From assembly GCF_000382165.1 (NCBI RefSeq), contig NZ_KB907724.1, forward strand, positions 1 through 62,768: 62,768 nt of DNA, read 5' to 3'. Of the stretch, positions 8,263 to 17,431 are shown one piece after another (positions within the stretch are counted from its first letter, which is position 1; each line of letters starts with the position of its first letter). A program made the position numbers and the translations under genes. The stretch comes from Arsukibacterium perlucidum DSM 18276. GTDB taxonomy: Bacteria > Pseudomonadota > Gammaproteobacteria > Enterobacterales > Alteromonadaceae. Below the pieces are notes generated by a model. The model ran no database searches, was not told where the DNA came from, and saw nothing but the letters and a program-made list of their open reading frames with translations.

Positions 8263-9009
8263 TTAATGGCTAAGCCTGAGCAGGTTATCGCAGATAACCG
8301 CTGCGGCGATGCCGACATTCAGTGATTCAGCGCCGCCAAAGGCCGGAATGGTGATTTCGCGGCTGATATGCTGGCCAATATCGCTGCTGATGCCATTGGC
8401 TTCATTGCCAAGCACAATAAAACCACCCGCTTTACTCAGCTTTAGCTGATGGACATTTTCCCCGTCCAAATAAGCGCCGTACACCGGCATGCTGGCGTGG
8501 GCTAATACTTCGGCCAGTGGCAGATAATGTAATTGCACCCGCAGGAATGAGCCTTTGGCGGCTGCTATTACTTTAGGGTTGTAGCAATCGGCAGTGTCGG
8601 GCGAGCATAGAATATGCTCAATCCCGTACCAGTCGGCGATGCGGATAATGGTACCGAGGTTGCCCGGGTCGTTAATGTTATCCAGTACCAGGGTCCAGCT
8701 GTGCGCTTTTGCGCTAAATAGCGGCCACTGCGGTATTGCAACTACTGCCAGCGCGGCATCATTGCTACTGAAGGTTCCATTTTTTACCAGTTCGTCACTG
8801 CTGCATGGCTGCAGCAATGCAGCAGCTTTTACCGCCTGACTATGCTGCTGAATAAAGGCTTCGGTGGCAAATAACGCCGGCACTGTCCAGCCTGAGGCTA
8901 ACACTTCCAGCACCGCTTTTTCGCCTTCGACAAAAAACAACTGCTCGGTTTTACGGTACTTTTTCAGGTGCAGCGATTTAATCAGCTTGGCCCATTTGAT
9001 ACTTATCAT
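8263..9009 (-). CDS. TrmH/SpoU-family RNA 2'-O-methyltransferase
   Basis: 248 residues. The SpoU knot motifs are visible: NINDPGNLGTIIRIADWYG (motif 1), FIVLGNEANGISSDI (motif 2) and AGGAESLNVGIAAAVICDNLLR-like motif 3 near the end. The N-terminal KYRKTEQLFFVEGEKAV segment is the SpoU substrate-binding domain typical of rRNA methyltransferases of the RlmB/TsnR group. It would transfer a methyl group from SAM to a ribose 2'-OH in rRNA or tRNA; the exact site is unknown. It is transcribed in the same direction as cysM but 63 nt away. Confidence 0.9.
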   Translation of the reverse strand: MISIKWAKLIKSLHLKKYRKTEQLFFVEGEKAVLEVLASGWTVPALFATEAFIQQHSQAVKAAALLQPCSSDELVKNGTFSSNDAALAVVAIPQWPLFSAKAHSWTLVLDNINDPGNLGTIIRIADWYGIEHILCSPDTADCYNPKVIAAAKGSFLRVQLHYLPLAEVLAHASMPVYGAYLDGENVHQLKLSKAGGFIVLGNEANGISSDIGQHISREITIPAFGGAESLNVGIAAAVICDNLLRLSH

Positions 9010-9213
9010 GCTGTTGGCTTTAGTCGGTGAATATTACGGCTATTTTAACCAGACTTTGCTGTGCTGTCTGATTTAATCGGCGATAAATTATTAAGGCAGG
9101 CCTTGAGTGTGACGCTGAACGTCTCCAGATATGTAGTAGCAGCATGCAACCATTCGACACGGGTGGGGTCTGTAAAAGCAGTCCCGACTCAGAGTCATCA
9201 ACAGGAGTAGTCT

Positions 9214-9600
9214 ATGCAAGTTCAAATTAACAGTGACCGTAATATTCAGGCCGACGAGCGATTGGCTGAGTTTGTGCGCGAGACATTACACACTAAATTA
9301 AGCCGCTTTGCCGATCACGTAACCCGGATTGAAGTGCATTTAAGTGATGAAAACGGCAGTACCAAACACGAAGGAAACGATAAGCGTTGTCTGCTGGAGG
9401 CCCGGCCAGAGGGGATGGAGCCAATAGCAATTACTGAGCATGCCGCGACAGTGGGCCAGGCAGTAACCGGCGCCGCTGATAAACTGCAGCGCAAGTTAAG
9501 TTCGGCCGTAGGTAAGCTGCGCGATAAACAGACCCGGGCCGGTAGCCCGGATTTCTCTGAACCCGCGCTGGCTGATGAGCCGCTGGACGAAGTCAGCTAA
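9214..9600 (+). CDS. HPF/RaiA-family ribosome-associated protein
   Basis: 128 residues. The first 100 residues match the short ribosome hibernation (sigma-54 modulation/S30AE) fold: MQVQINSDRNIQ, HVTRIEVHLSDENG, LEARPEGMEPI, then a helix with AADKLQRKL. The acidic C-terminal tail of about 25 residues has no long-HPF dimerisation domain. Such proteins bind the 30S decoding region and inactivate idle ribosomes. The start is supported by CAGGAG 8-13 nt upstream. A terminator hairpin lies 22 nt after the stop. It is not in the usual rpoN-hpf-ptsN context, so it may be a paralogue of the main HPF. Confidence 0.85.
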   Translation: MQVQINSDRNIQADERLAEFVRETLHTKLSRFADHVTRIEVHLSDENGSTKHEGNDKRCLLEARPEGMEPIAITEHAATVGQAVTGAADKLQRKLSSAVGKLRDKQTRAGSPDFSEPALADEPLDEVS

Positions 9601-9615
9601 AGGTTAAGCCGCTGG

Positions 9616-10761
9616 TTAGTCAGCCGCAGTGTTGTGTTCCAAGCCACACTGCGGCTTTTTCTTTGGCAGCACTTTGTGACCATAATGCAAATCCCATTGT
9701 CTGAGTTTAGGTGCCATCAGCCGGAACCATAATGGTGGCAGTAATGCCAGCAACATGGAACCAAGATAACCAGTGGGTAAATCCGGCGCGTCCGGATAAG
9801 CTTTTAACTGGTAAAATGGCAGCTGCGCCCGGGCATGGTGGTGTGAATGACGGGTCAGGTTAAAACTGGCCCAGCTGCTAATCCGTTTTGTGCTGTTCCA
9901 GCTGTGGTAAGGTTGCACCGGCTGGTTTACAGCCCTTTCAATACCGTAGTGTTCAATATAATTCACCACTTCCAGCACGGCTTTCGCCAGCATGGCACTG
10001 GCGCAAAACAGCAGCAAGCCGGCCCAGCCCGCCAGAATAGCGGCCAGAATACAAAGCAGCAACGACATCGCCGCACCCCGTAACATCCGGTTATGCACGC
10101 TAAAAAGTGGTTGCTGCCGGCGAGCCAGCCGCTGTTTTTCAATAAGCCAGGCACTGCGGTTGCCGGCAAGGGTAGAGTGCAGAATGTGTCGGTACACGGT
10201 GCGCCCTCGTGGCGCGGTAGCCGGATCCCGTGCTGTGCCAACATAACGATGATGGCCATACACATGTTCAATAGCAAAGCTACAGTCAAAGCTGAAGGCC
10301 AGTAACCAGCGGCCGGTCAGCATCGCCAGCGGATCAGCGGTGCGGTGGGTCAGCTCATGCGCGGGCACGGTGCCTACCATTGCTATTAACAGGCCGGCGC
10401 CGAGCCATACCGGCACAAAGTGCCACCACTGGTTGGTTGCGCGCGCTGCCAGCGCATCATAGCCGGTTAGCTGCTGCACCAGCTGGCCATAGCCAAACAG
10501 ATCTGTGGTGGCGACACTCCATAAGAAAGCACCAACAATTAATAAGATAAAAAGTAACGAGCTGTACACCAGGCCATGCAGCAACCAGGGCTTTGTGTAG
10601 GCAGGCTCTGCCCGGTCATCACCCAGCAACAGATCGCCAAACACCACCAGCAGCAATATTGCCGCCAGCCCCAATGCCATCCAGCTGCCGCCGAGGGTAA
10701 TGCCAATAATAAAAGGCAGCGTTAGCAGGTGAAACAGACTGAACTTGATATAGTTAAACAT
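9616..10761 (-). CDS. AlkB-like integral-membrane di-iron hydroxylase/desaturase
   Basis: 381 residues from the ATG at 10761, preceded by AGAG; a further ATG at 10791 is in frame but has no better ribosome site. The protein is rich in hydrophobic helices. It carries the full histidine set of alkane 1-monooxygenases: HELTH (135-139), EHVYGHH (165-171), NYIEHYG (267-273) and RHSHHHA (304-310). AlkB enzymes hydroxylate terminal carbons of alkanes or fatty chains using O2 and electrons from rubredoxin. No rubredoxin gene is nearby, so a fatty-acyl or xylene-monooxygenase-like substrate is possible. A divergently transcribed AraC-type regulator starts 174 bp away. Confidence 0.85.
   Translation of the reverse strand: MFNYIKFSLFHLLTLPFIIGITLGGSWMALGLAAILLLVVFGDLLLGDDRAEPAYTKPWLLHGLVYSSLLFILLIVGAFLWSVATTDLFGYGQLVQQLTGYDALAARATNQWWHFVPVWLGAGLLIAMVGTVPAHELTHRTADPLAMLTGRWLLAFSFDCSFAIEHVYGHHRYVGTARDPATAPRGRTVYRHILHSTLAGNRSAWLIEKQRLARRQQPLFSVHNRMLRGAAMSLLLCILAAILAGWAGLLLFCASAMLAKAVLEVVNYIEHYGIERAVNQPVQPYHSWNSTKRISSWASFNLTRHSHHHARAQLPFYQLKAYPDAPDLPTGYLGSMLLALLPPLWFRLMAPKLRQWDLHYGHKVLPKKKPQCGLEHNTAAD
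9622..9662 (+). terminator. Rho-independent terminator of the HPF-like gene
   Basis: AGCCGCAGTGT (9622-9632) pairs with ACACTGCGGCT (9646-9656) and is followed by a T-rich tail. It lies inside the last codons of the convergent AlkB-like gene, so the terminator also encodes protein (KKPQCGLEHNTAAD). Confidence 0.85.
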
Positions 10762-10935
10762 GGATTTTGCTCTGCAGTGACTATGCAACAAGCTTAAGCT
10801 AACGTTGGGGGTGATGGCAGGGCCACAGCAGCCAGCTTATGGTCATTTGCGGCCAGAATATGCCGCGGTTGAGCACAGTAAGGTACACTGAACACTACCG
10901 TTTTGGCTGGCGACACTCAGGAGTAGCCGCTTATT

Positions 10936-11991
10936 ATGTTCAGCAGTAATGTTATAGCCAACAGTAAAATAGCCGGCAATCAGGTTGCTCTGCCCGGCCA
11001 TTACCTGCGTAACCTGCTTGAGCTGATTCAAAGCCGCGGCGCTGATCCGCAGGCGGTACTGGCGCATGCCGGGCTACCCGTAACTTTGCCAGAGCAGGTC
11101 GATGCCACCCTTAGCTGGCAACAATTTCAGGCAGTAGTTACACGCTGTTGTGCACAGACGAAAGAGCCGGCGCTGGGGCTGTATCTGGGGAGTCAGTTAA
11201 CCATTACCACCCATGGTCTGTTAGGCCTGGCAACGATGAGCAGTGGCAACCTGCAGCAGGCTCTGGCCTTAATCTGCAAATATACCAGCACCCGCAGCCC
11301 GCTGCTAACCCTGGCGATGCAGCAACAGCGCCAGCAGGTGTCACTGGTTTTGACCGAGCTGCAGCCTTTGGCAGACATTCGCCAGTTTGTGGTCGACACC
11401 TTTGCGGTGGCGTTGCATGCCATTCTGGATTTTGTCTCCGGCCACCAATACCGGTTGCGCCAGGTGCATTTTGCCTATGCCGGGCCGGCATACCGTGCTT
11501 TATATCAGGCATTTTTCCCTTGCCCGGTGCTGTTTGCGCAAAAAGACCACAGGTTAATCTTCGATGTTGCCGATCTGGCCATAGTTTCACCGTGGGCCGA
11601 CAGGCAGGTGCAAAGCCAGCTTACTGCACAATGTGAACAGGAATTGCAGCGCTGGCAGCAGCGTCAGAGTATGGCGGGTTTAATTCGCTTGATGCTGGGG
11701 CGCACCAAAGGCAGGATCCCGGGGATTGAGCAGGTTGCAGCGGAATTTGCGTTATCCAGTCGTACGCTGCGCCGACGCTTGCAACAGGAGCAAACCTGTT
11801 ATCATGAGCTGGTCGCCGCCTGGCGCCGCGATATGGCCTGTCAGTATTTAGGCACGACAAGCCTGCCGGTACAACAAATTGGTTATTTACTGGGATATGC
11901 TGATCCAGCTAATTTTGGCCGGGCGTTCCGGCGAGAGCATGGCCTCTCGCCGCAACAATACCGGCAACAGGCTCAGTCAGCTGCTTGCTGA
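10936..11991 (+). CDS. AraC-family regulator with arabinose-binding-like N-domain
   Basis: 351 residues. Residues about 15-205 resemble the Arabinose_bd (PF12625) sensor domain found in OruR/ArgR-type AraC regulators. Residues about 255-345 form the paired helix-turn-helix DNA-binding domain: VAAEFALSSRTLRRRLQQEQ, then VQQIGYLLGYADPANFGRAF and GLSPQQYR. It is a likely activator of the divergent AlkB-like gene, by analogy with AlkB clusters where an AraC protein senses the substrate. The ORF overlaps the convergent amidohydrolase by 19 bp at the 3' ends. A metabolite ligand (alkane or fatty acid) is inferred only from position. Confidence 0.88.
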   Translation: MFSSNVIANSKIAGNQVALPGHYLRNLLELIQSRGADPQAVLAHAGLPVTLPEQVDATLSWQQFQAVVTRCCAQTKEPALGLYLGSQLTITTHGLLGLATMSSGNLQQALALICKYTSTRSPLLTLAMQQQRQQVSLVLTELQPLADIRQFVVDTFAVALHAILDFVSGHQYRLRQVHFAYAGPAYRALYQAFFPCPVLFAQKDHRLIFDVADLAIVSPWADRQVQSQLTAQCEQELQRWQQRQSMAGLIRLMLGRTKGRIPGIEQVAAEFALSSRTLRRRLQQEQTCYHELVAAWRRDMACQYLGTTSLPVQQIGYLLGYADPANFGRAFRREHGLSPQQYRQQAQSAAC

Positions 11992-13637
11992 AACCGCAGT
12001 TTACCATGCACCCATGTTTGCTCGGTTTGTACCTGCCATAACCGGCTCGGGTCGATATTAAAAATATCCTGATCAATTAAAATAAAGTCGGCCCGGCTAC
12101 CGGGGGCCAGCGTACCCATCGTTGCTTCCTGAAAAGCCCCATAGGCGGCATCTATGGTAAAGGAGCGCAGCGCCTCAACCAGAGTGAGTCGTTGCTCTGG
12201 CAGCCAACCACCCTCCGGTTGATTTTGCTGATCCTGGCGGGTTACTGAGGCATGTAAACCATGAAACGGGTTAGCCAGCTCTACCGGGAAATCAGAACCG
12301 CCGACAATAATACTGCCCTGGTCAATAAAACTGCGCCAGGCGTAGGCACCCCGTAAGCGGGCCACCCCCAGGCGGTCGCCTGCCATATTTTTATCCGAGG
12401 TGGCATGCACCGCCTGCATTGATGGCAGTACATTTAACGTTTTAAAACGCGGTATGTCGTCAGGTGCCACTATCTGGGCATGCTCTATCCGGTGGCGGCC
12501 AGCCAGCCGTTGCTCTGGTGTAGCCAGTTGTTCAAAGCGGTCCAGCACCAGGCGATTAGCGCGGTCACCAATGGCATGGACATTGGCCTGAAAACCGGCG
12601 TTAATTGTCAGCTGCATAATCTGAGTCAGCGCATCAGGCTGGGTTACCAGTAAGCCGGTATGGTCTGGCTGATCGCTGTAGTCTGACAGTAAGGCCGCGC
12701 CGCGACTGCCCAGGGCGCCGTCACCATAAATTTTCACCGAACGAATACTCAGCCAGTCTGCCGGTTCTTGCCAGATACCACTCGCCAGCCAGTCTGCCAG
12801 ATCAGCATTGCGTGATGACAACATTGCATATATGCGCAATGGCAACTTACCATCAGTAGCCAGTTGCTGATACAGGGTGGCCAGTTCGCTGCTGATCCCT
12901 GCATCGTGCACACTGGTAATACCCAGCGACAGTAACTGCTGAAAGGCAGCGTGTAAGGCGCTGATATTATCTTCGGTGCTGGTTGCTGGCAGTACCCGCG
13001 CTATATAGCTACGGGCATTATTCATCAACACACCGGTTGGATTGCCATCGGCATCGCGAATAATCTTGCCACCGGGTGGGTCCAGGGTATCTTTGGTAAT
13101 GCCAGCCAATGCCAGTGCTTTGCTGTTGGCCCAGCCAGCATGACCGTCAATCCGGGTAAGCCAGACTGGCCGGTCCGGAACCGCTTCATCCAGCAAGGCG
13201 GTAGTGGGGAACTGCTTACTGTCCCATAGTACCTGATTCCAGCCCCGGCCTTTAATCCAGGCGGCTTGTGGTTGGCTGCGGGCGAAATCGGCAACCACCT
13301 TCACTGCAGCTTCTTCGCTTGGCTGGCCCCTTAAATCAGCCTGGCTCAGCTCTTCACCCAACCCCAGTAAATGCCCATGGCCATCAATTAAGCCGGGTAA
13401 TACCGTCTTGCCGCCACCATCTATACGGCGGGCATCGACATACTGCGTTTGCAGCGTCTGGTCACCACGGGCCAGCACTTTTCCGCTGGCATCATCAAAC
13501 GCCAGTGCGCTGAACGGCACCAGTTCACGTTCGGCGTTAAAGCCATAGCCTTTAATATTGTGCAGCAGCACCGTTTCTGCCAGCGCACCGCTGCTTATCA
13601 GCAGGCTGACCAGCAACATAAATTTGCAGTGTTTCAT
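11973..13637 (-). CDS. Secreted YtcJ-like amidohydrolase
   Basis: 554 residues with a signal peptide (cleavage near SGALA, about residue 20). Metal-binding motifs of the Amidohydro_3 family are present: DGHGHLLG (HxH), NVHAIGDRANRL, RIEHAQIV and a late GGSDFPVELAN. The protein resembles the YtcJ/exoenzyme-regulatory-AepA group, metal-dependent hydrolases of unknown substrate. Location is likely periplasmic. Neighbours do not show an obvious pathway. It overlaps the AraC gene's end by 19 bp on the opposite strand. Confidence 0.9.
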   Translation of the reverse strand: MKHCKFMLLVSLLISSGALAETVLLHNIKGYGFNAERELVPFSALAFDDASGKVLARGDQTLQTQYVDARRIDGGGKTVLPGLIDGHGHLLGLGEELSQADLRGQPSEEAAVKVVADFARSQPQAAWIKGRGWNQVLWDSKQFPTTALLDEAVPDRPVWLTRIDGHAGWANSKALALAGITKDTLDPPGGKIIRDADGNPTGVLMNNARSYIARVLPATSTEDNISALHAAFQQLLSLGITSVHDAGISSELATLYQQLATDGKLPLRIYAMLSSRNADLADWLASGIWQEPADWLSIRSVKIYGDGALGSRGAALLSDYSDQPDHTGLLVTQPDALTQIMQLTINAGFQANVHAIGDRANRLVLDRFEQLATPEQRLAGRHRIEHAQIVAPDDIPRFKTLNVLPSMQAVHATSDKNMAGDRLGVARLRGAYAWRSFIDQGSIIVGGSDFPVELANPFHGLHASVTRQDQQNQPEGGWLPEQRLTLVEALRSFTIDAAYGAFQEATMGTLAPGSRADFILIDQDIFNIDPSRLWQVQTEQTWVHGKLRFQQAAD

Positions 13638-13759
13638 CGAAAACCTTTAATGTTGTCAATAAGCTGGCATTTACTATAGCAGCTATAGCCTTGGCGCGAT
13701 ATCGACCGCGGCTGGTGGGTGGTTAGGTGCGACAAAAGCCGGTTGGTTGCAAGATCCGC

Positions 13760-15130
13760 TTATCGGTTACTGGTAAGCCGTGCCGGATCGAGTAACTCTT
13801 GCAGCTGTTCTTTGCTTAAGTCGGTATGCTCCAGCGCTACATCCAGCACTGGCCGTTGTTGCTGGTAGGCCTGCTTGGCGATGATTGCCGCTTTCTCGTA
13901 GCCAATTACCGGGTTTAACGCAGTAACTAAAATGGGGTTTTTATCGAGTGACTGCGCAATATTAGCCTGGTTAACCTGAAAGCCACTAATGGCTTTATCG
14001 GCCAGCGCAGTGCAACCGTTACTCAGTAACTCAATGCTTTGCAATAAGTTATAGCCAATAACCGGTAGCATCACGTTCAGTTCAAAATTGCCTGACTGGC
14101 CCGCTACAGTAATAGTGGTGTCGTTACCAATCACCTGAGCACTTAACATGGCGACAGCTTCAGGGATCACCGGGTTAACTTTACCCGGCATGATAGATGA
14201 GCCTGGTTGCAGCGCCGGTAGCTCAATCTCAGCCAGGCCAGAGAGCGGGCCGGAGTTCATCCAGCGTAAATCATTACTTATTTTCAGCAGGGCCACGGCC
14301 AGGGTTTTCAGGGCACCTGAGCAGGCTACGGCTAAATCCTGGGAGCCAATATTAAAAAAGAAGTCGTTACTGGCGCTTAAACCCAGACCGGTATCAGTGC
14401 TTAGGTGGCGGGCAAAGCAGCTGGCAAACTCCGGGTGCGTATTAACACCGGTGCCCACTGCGGTGCCACCCTGGGCCAGTTGCTGCAGCCGCGGTAATTG
14501 CTGTTGTAACAGCTGCTCAGCGTGGGCCAGCTGACTTTGCCAGCCGCCCAGTACCTGCGCAAAGCGCACCGGCATCGCATCCATCAGGTGAGTACGACCG
14601 GTTTTAACAATGTTGCCAATTTGCTGGCTTTTCACTACCAGCACTGCCTGCATATGCCGTAGCGCCGGGATAAGCTGATTATGAATAGCCAGAGCGCTGC
14701 TTAGCTGAATCGCCGTAGGGATAACATCGTTGCTGCTCTGTCCTGCATTGACATGGTCGTTGGGGTGCACCTGCTGGCCCAATTGCTTAGTGGCAAGGGT
14801 GGCAAGCACTTCATTAACATTCATATTGCTGCTGGTGCCAGAGCCGGTCTGAAAAACATCAACCGGATAATGTTCCGGTTCAAAGTGCTTAAGTTGCTGG
14901 GTAGCTGCGTCGATAATCGCGCTGGCAATAGCGGGATCAAGTTCACCCAGCTCGCTGTTGGCGGCGGCGGCAGCTTTTTTAATTTGCAGGATTGCCTGAA
15001 TAAAAGCCCGCGGCAGGGTCAGCGGGCTTAGCTTAAAGTTATCGATGGCGCGCTGAGTCTGGGCCTGATACAGCGCGTTTGCGGGCACTCGTAGTTCACC
15101 CATGCTGTCATGTTCAATCCGGGTTGCCAT
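13760..15130 (-). CDS. fumC: Fumarate hydratase class II
   Basis: 456 residues, iron-independent fumarase type. Signature GSSIMPGKVNPV contains the fumarase/aspartase active-site loop. TGSGTSSNMNVNEV, NAGQSSNDVIPTA and GRTHLMDAMPV are the other substrate-contact segments. It hydrates fumarate to L-malate in the citric acid cycle and, lacking an Fe-S cluster, stays active under oxidative or iron-poor conditions (known for FumC). It stands alone, with the S10 peptidase upstream in the same direction 86 bp away. The start is supported by AAGGAA upstream of the ATG at 15130. Confidence 0.95.
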   Translation of the reverse strand: MATRIEHDSMGELRVPANALYQAQTQRAIDNFKLSPLTLPRAFIQAILQIKKAAAAANSELGELDPAIASAIIDAATQQLKHFEPEHYPVDVFQTGSGTSSNMNVNEVLATLATKQLGQQVHPNDHVNAGQSSNDVIPTAIQLSSALAIHNQLIPALRHMQAVLVVKSQQIGNIVKTGRTHLMDAMPVRFAQVLGGWQSQLAHAEQLLQQQLPRLQQLAQGGTAVGTGVNTHPEFASCFARHLSTDTGLGLSASNDFFFNIGSQDLAVACSGALKTLAVALLKISNDLRWMNSGPLSGLAEIELPALQPGSSIMPGKVNPVIPEAVAMLSAQVIGNDTTITVAGQSGNFELNVMLPVIGYNLLQSIELLSNGCTALADKAISGFQVNQANIAQSLDKNPILVTALNPVIGYEKAAIIAKQAYQQQRPVLDVALEHTDLSKEQLQELLDPARLTSNR

Positions 15131-15216
15131 TGCAGGTTCCTTTTCCTTGTCAATGTTAGGGCTGAACCTATAGCATGGGATCCTTTTCGTCGCTTCTCAA
15201 GGCTGCCAGGCCAAAG

Positions 15217-16737
15217 TCAGTACTTTGCGGCCTTGCCCGTTGCTGGCAGTGCATTTAAAATAAACTCTCGCAGGTCGTCATTCGATTTCTTTAAATCTTC
15301 CGCCCGTAAGTACATCATATGGCCACTGCGATAGCCTTTGAAGCTCATCCGGTGTTTCATTTTGCCGCTGGGATCCAGCTGCCACATATTGTATTTGGCA
15401 TCAAAATAGTTGGTGGCACCGTCATAATAGCCCGACTGGGTCAGCACCTGCAGGTAGGGGTTCTGAGCCATGGCCTGGCGCAGGTTTTCGCCGGTATTGT
15501 CGTTAGTTCTGTCCCATGGGTGCACCGGGCCAAACATATTATATTTAATGTCGGTTTTATAGTTCAGCTCAGTCCGCAGGTAATGGTTAATCGCCGGCGT
15601 GAACGAGTGCAGCCAGGAGGTCAGTTCCGCCCAGTAATCCGGCCGCTCGCCGATATCGTTTTTATCCAGCCCCAGATAGCGTGAGTCGAGCCGGCCGATA
15701 GTCTGGCCGCGATCGCGCAGCAGTTCTTTCCAGTAATAACTGGTGCTGATATCCAGGTTACTGCGCAGCACATTTTGTACGCTGATCCCCGAATAACGGC
15801 TAACCTGCTCGGCAATCCGCTGTTTTTCCTCAGCGCTTATCATATTGCCCTTGGCCAGCGCCGGCAGGTACTGATTAATGGTGAATGCTTCGACCTCCGG
15901 CAGAATGTCGTATAAATCTTTTTGCTGTAAATCAGCAGCCAGCATCTGGTGATACCAGGCGGTAGCGGCAAAGTAAGGTAAACGGTTGGCCGCTTTTACC
16001 GGGCCATTGCGCTCAATGCCGATATCGGTGGGCGATACCAGAACCACCCCGTTTAAGTACATCCACTGCTGGTTTTGCAGCGCCAGCGCCAGGCCGGCTA
16101 CCCGGGTGGTACCATAGCTTTCGCCAATTAAAAACTTCGGTGAAGTCCAGCGCTCGTAACGGCTGACAAAGCTGTTAATCCACTCTGCCAGATAGGTAAC
16201 ATCGGCATTGGTACCAAAAAACATCTTTTGTTGCTGATCTTTGCCAGGAATTTTGCCATCGGCGCCCGGCAGTACCCGCGAATAACCGGTATTCACTGGG
16301 TTAACAAACACAATATCTGCTACATCCAGCACCGAGTGCGGATTGCTTTTCACCCCGTATGGTTGAATGGGATAGCCTTCGTCATCAACATTCAGTGACT
16401 TTGGGCCGGTATAGGCAACATGCATCCAGACAGACGCAGAGCCCGGGCCGCCATTAAACGAAATCAGTAATGGTCGCTTAGCGGTATCTTTAATATCGGT
16501 GCGCTGATAGTAGGTATAGAACAAGGTGGCAGTAGGGTTACCTTCGCTGTCCCATACCGGCTGGGTGCCGGTATGGGCTTTATAATTAACTTTTTTGCCG
16601 TTAATTTCTGTGCGGTGTTCAGTGATCACCACCGAGTCGGCTTCAATTTGAATTTGCTCAGCGGCTTGAAGATGCCAGCTGGCGGTGAGCAGGGCGGCAA
16701 GCAGGCCGCTGATTTTAATTAAACGCAGCATAAACAA
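15217..16737 (-). CDS. Secreted serine carboxypeptidase (peptidase S10)
   Basis: 506 residues with a signal peptide (cleavage near LQAAE, residue 26). S10 features: FNGGPGSASVWMH oxyanion region at 94-106, nucleophile Ser207 in GESYGTTR, acidic catalytic residue near QSGYYDGATNYFDAKY, and catalytic His in GYRSGHMMYLR near the C-terminus. The enzyme removes C-terminal residues from peptides, best at acidic pH in known members. A periplasmic or secreted location fits the other extracytoplasmic peptidases in this window. Monocistronic. Confidence 0.92.
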   Translation of the reverse strand: MFMLRLIKISGLLAALLTASWHLQAAEQIQIEADSVVITEHRTEINGKKVNYKAHTGTQPVWDSEGNPTATLFYTYYQRTDIKDTAKRPLLISFNGGPGSASVWMHVAYTGPKSLNVDDEGYPIQPYGVKSNPHSVLDVADIVFVNPVNTGYSRVLPGADGKIPGKDQQQKMFFGTNADVTYLAEWINSFVSRYERWTSPKFLIGESYGTTRVAGLALALQNQQWMYLNGVVLVSPTDIGIERNGPVKAANRLPYFAATAWYHQMLAADLQQKDLYDILPEVEAFTINQYLPALAKGNMISAEEKQRIAEQVSRYSGISVQNVLRSNLDISTSYYWKELLRDRGQTIGRLDSRYLGLDKNDIGERPDYWAELTSWLHSFTPAINHYLRTELNYKTDIKYNMFGPVHPWDRTNDNTGENLRQAMAQNPYLQVLTQSGYYDGATNYFDAKYNMWQLDPSGKMKHRMSFKGYRSGHMMYLRAEDLKKSNDDLREFILNALPATGKAAKY

Positions 16738-16955
16738 CTCTCTTGGTTGGATTAACCCTGTTACTGTACCGACAAAACGCCTTGCTGCGAAGTCGCGATG
16801 CGACTGATAGCCGTTTTACAGGATAATCCGGTGCTAAACGGGATGAAAATGCGAATGCTTATTAGTTGTATGGCTATGATTTTAAAAGTAATTTTGCTTA
16901 ATGCGCCATAATGGCCTAAGCTTATCCGACTGTTTTTGTGAACCGGAGCTATTTT

Positions 16956-17429
16956 ATGCAAGGCAACCCTAAAGTACTTAGTAAACTAAATGAAGTACTT
17001 ACCTTTGAACTGACCTCGATAAACCAGTATTTTTTGCATGCCCGCATTTATAAAAACTGGGGCTTTAACTGCTTAAATGATGTTTGCTACAAAAAATCGA
17101 TTAAAGATATGAAGCAGGCCGATGAGCTGATTGAGCGGATTTTAATGCTGGAAGGCTTACCTAATTTACAGGCGCTGGGTAAATTACGGATTGGTGAAGA
17201 TACCGAGGAAATGCTGCAGTGTGATATGGATTTTCAGTATGAACAGTTACCGTTACTGCGTGAGGCCATTGCCCTGTGTGAGACCGAGCAGGATTATGTC
17301 AGCCGCGATATGCTGACTGACTTGCTGGAGTATGAAGAAGAGCACCTCGACTGGCTGGAAACCCAGCAACATCAGATAAGCGTAATGGGGCTGGCGAATT
17401 ACCTGCAAGCTCAGGTGGGAGGTAAGTAA
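16956..17429 (+). CDS. bfr: Bacterioferritin, haem-binding subunit with degenerate ferroxidase site
   Basis: 157 residues from the ATG at 16956 (CGGAG 7 nt upstream); an in-frame GTG at 16938 is less likely. The sequence aligns gaplessly with E. coli Bfr. The haem ligand Met52 is kept (KDMKQAD). Of the ferroxidase ligands Glu18, Glu127 and His130 remain, but Glu51 is Asp, His54 is Gln and Glu94 is Gln. This subunit should therefore bind haem between dimers but not oxidise iron efficiently alone. Its partner 2 nt downstream has the complementary pattern, as in two-type bacterioferritins of Pseudomonas, Neisseria and Magnetospirillum. Role: iron storage and detoxification as a 24-mer. Confidence 0.95.
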   Translation: MQGNPKVLSKLNEVLTFELTSINQYFLHARIYKNWGFNCLNDVCYKKSIKDMKQADELIERILMLEGLPNLQALGKLRIGEDTEEMLQCDMDFQYEQLPLLREAIALCETEQDYVSRDMLTDLLEYEEEHLDWLETQQHQISVMGLANYLQAQVGGK

Positions 17430-17431
17430 TT

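Noticed and set aside
9100..9213. Possible structured RNA or tRNA-like sequence upstream of the HPF-like gene
   Set aside because: Some short complementary GGGT/CCCG words occur, but no cloverleaf, CCA end or known riboswitch pattern can be drawn.
9847..10305. Several overlapping plus-strand frames opposite the AlkB-like gene
   Set aside because: They are antisense to a gene with complete catalytic motifs and have low-complexity or basic translations.
11148..11636. 162-codon plus-strand frame inside the AraC gene
   Set aside because: It is in another frame of a gene with clear AraC domains and shows Pro/Gly/Cys-rich, non-protein-like composition.
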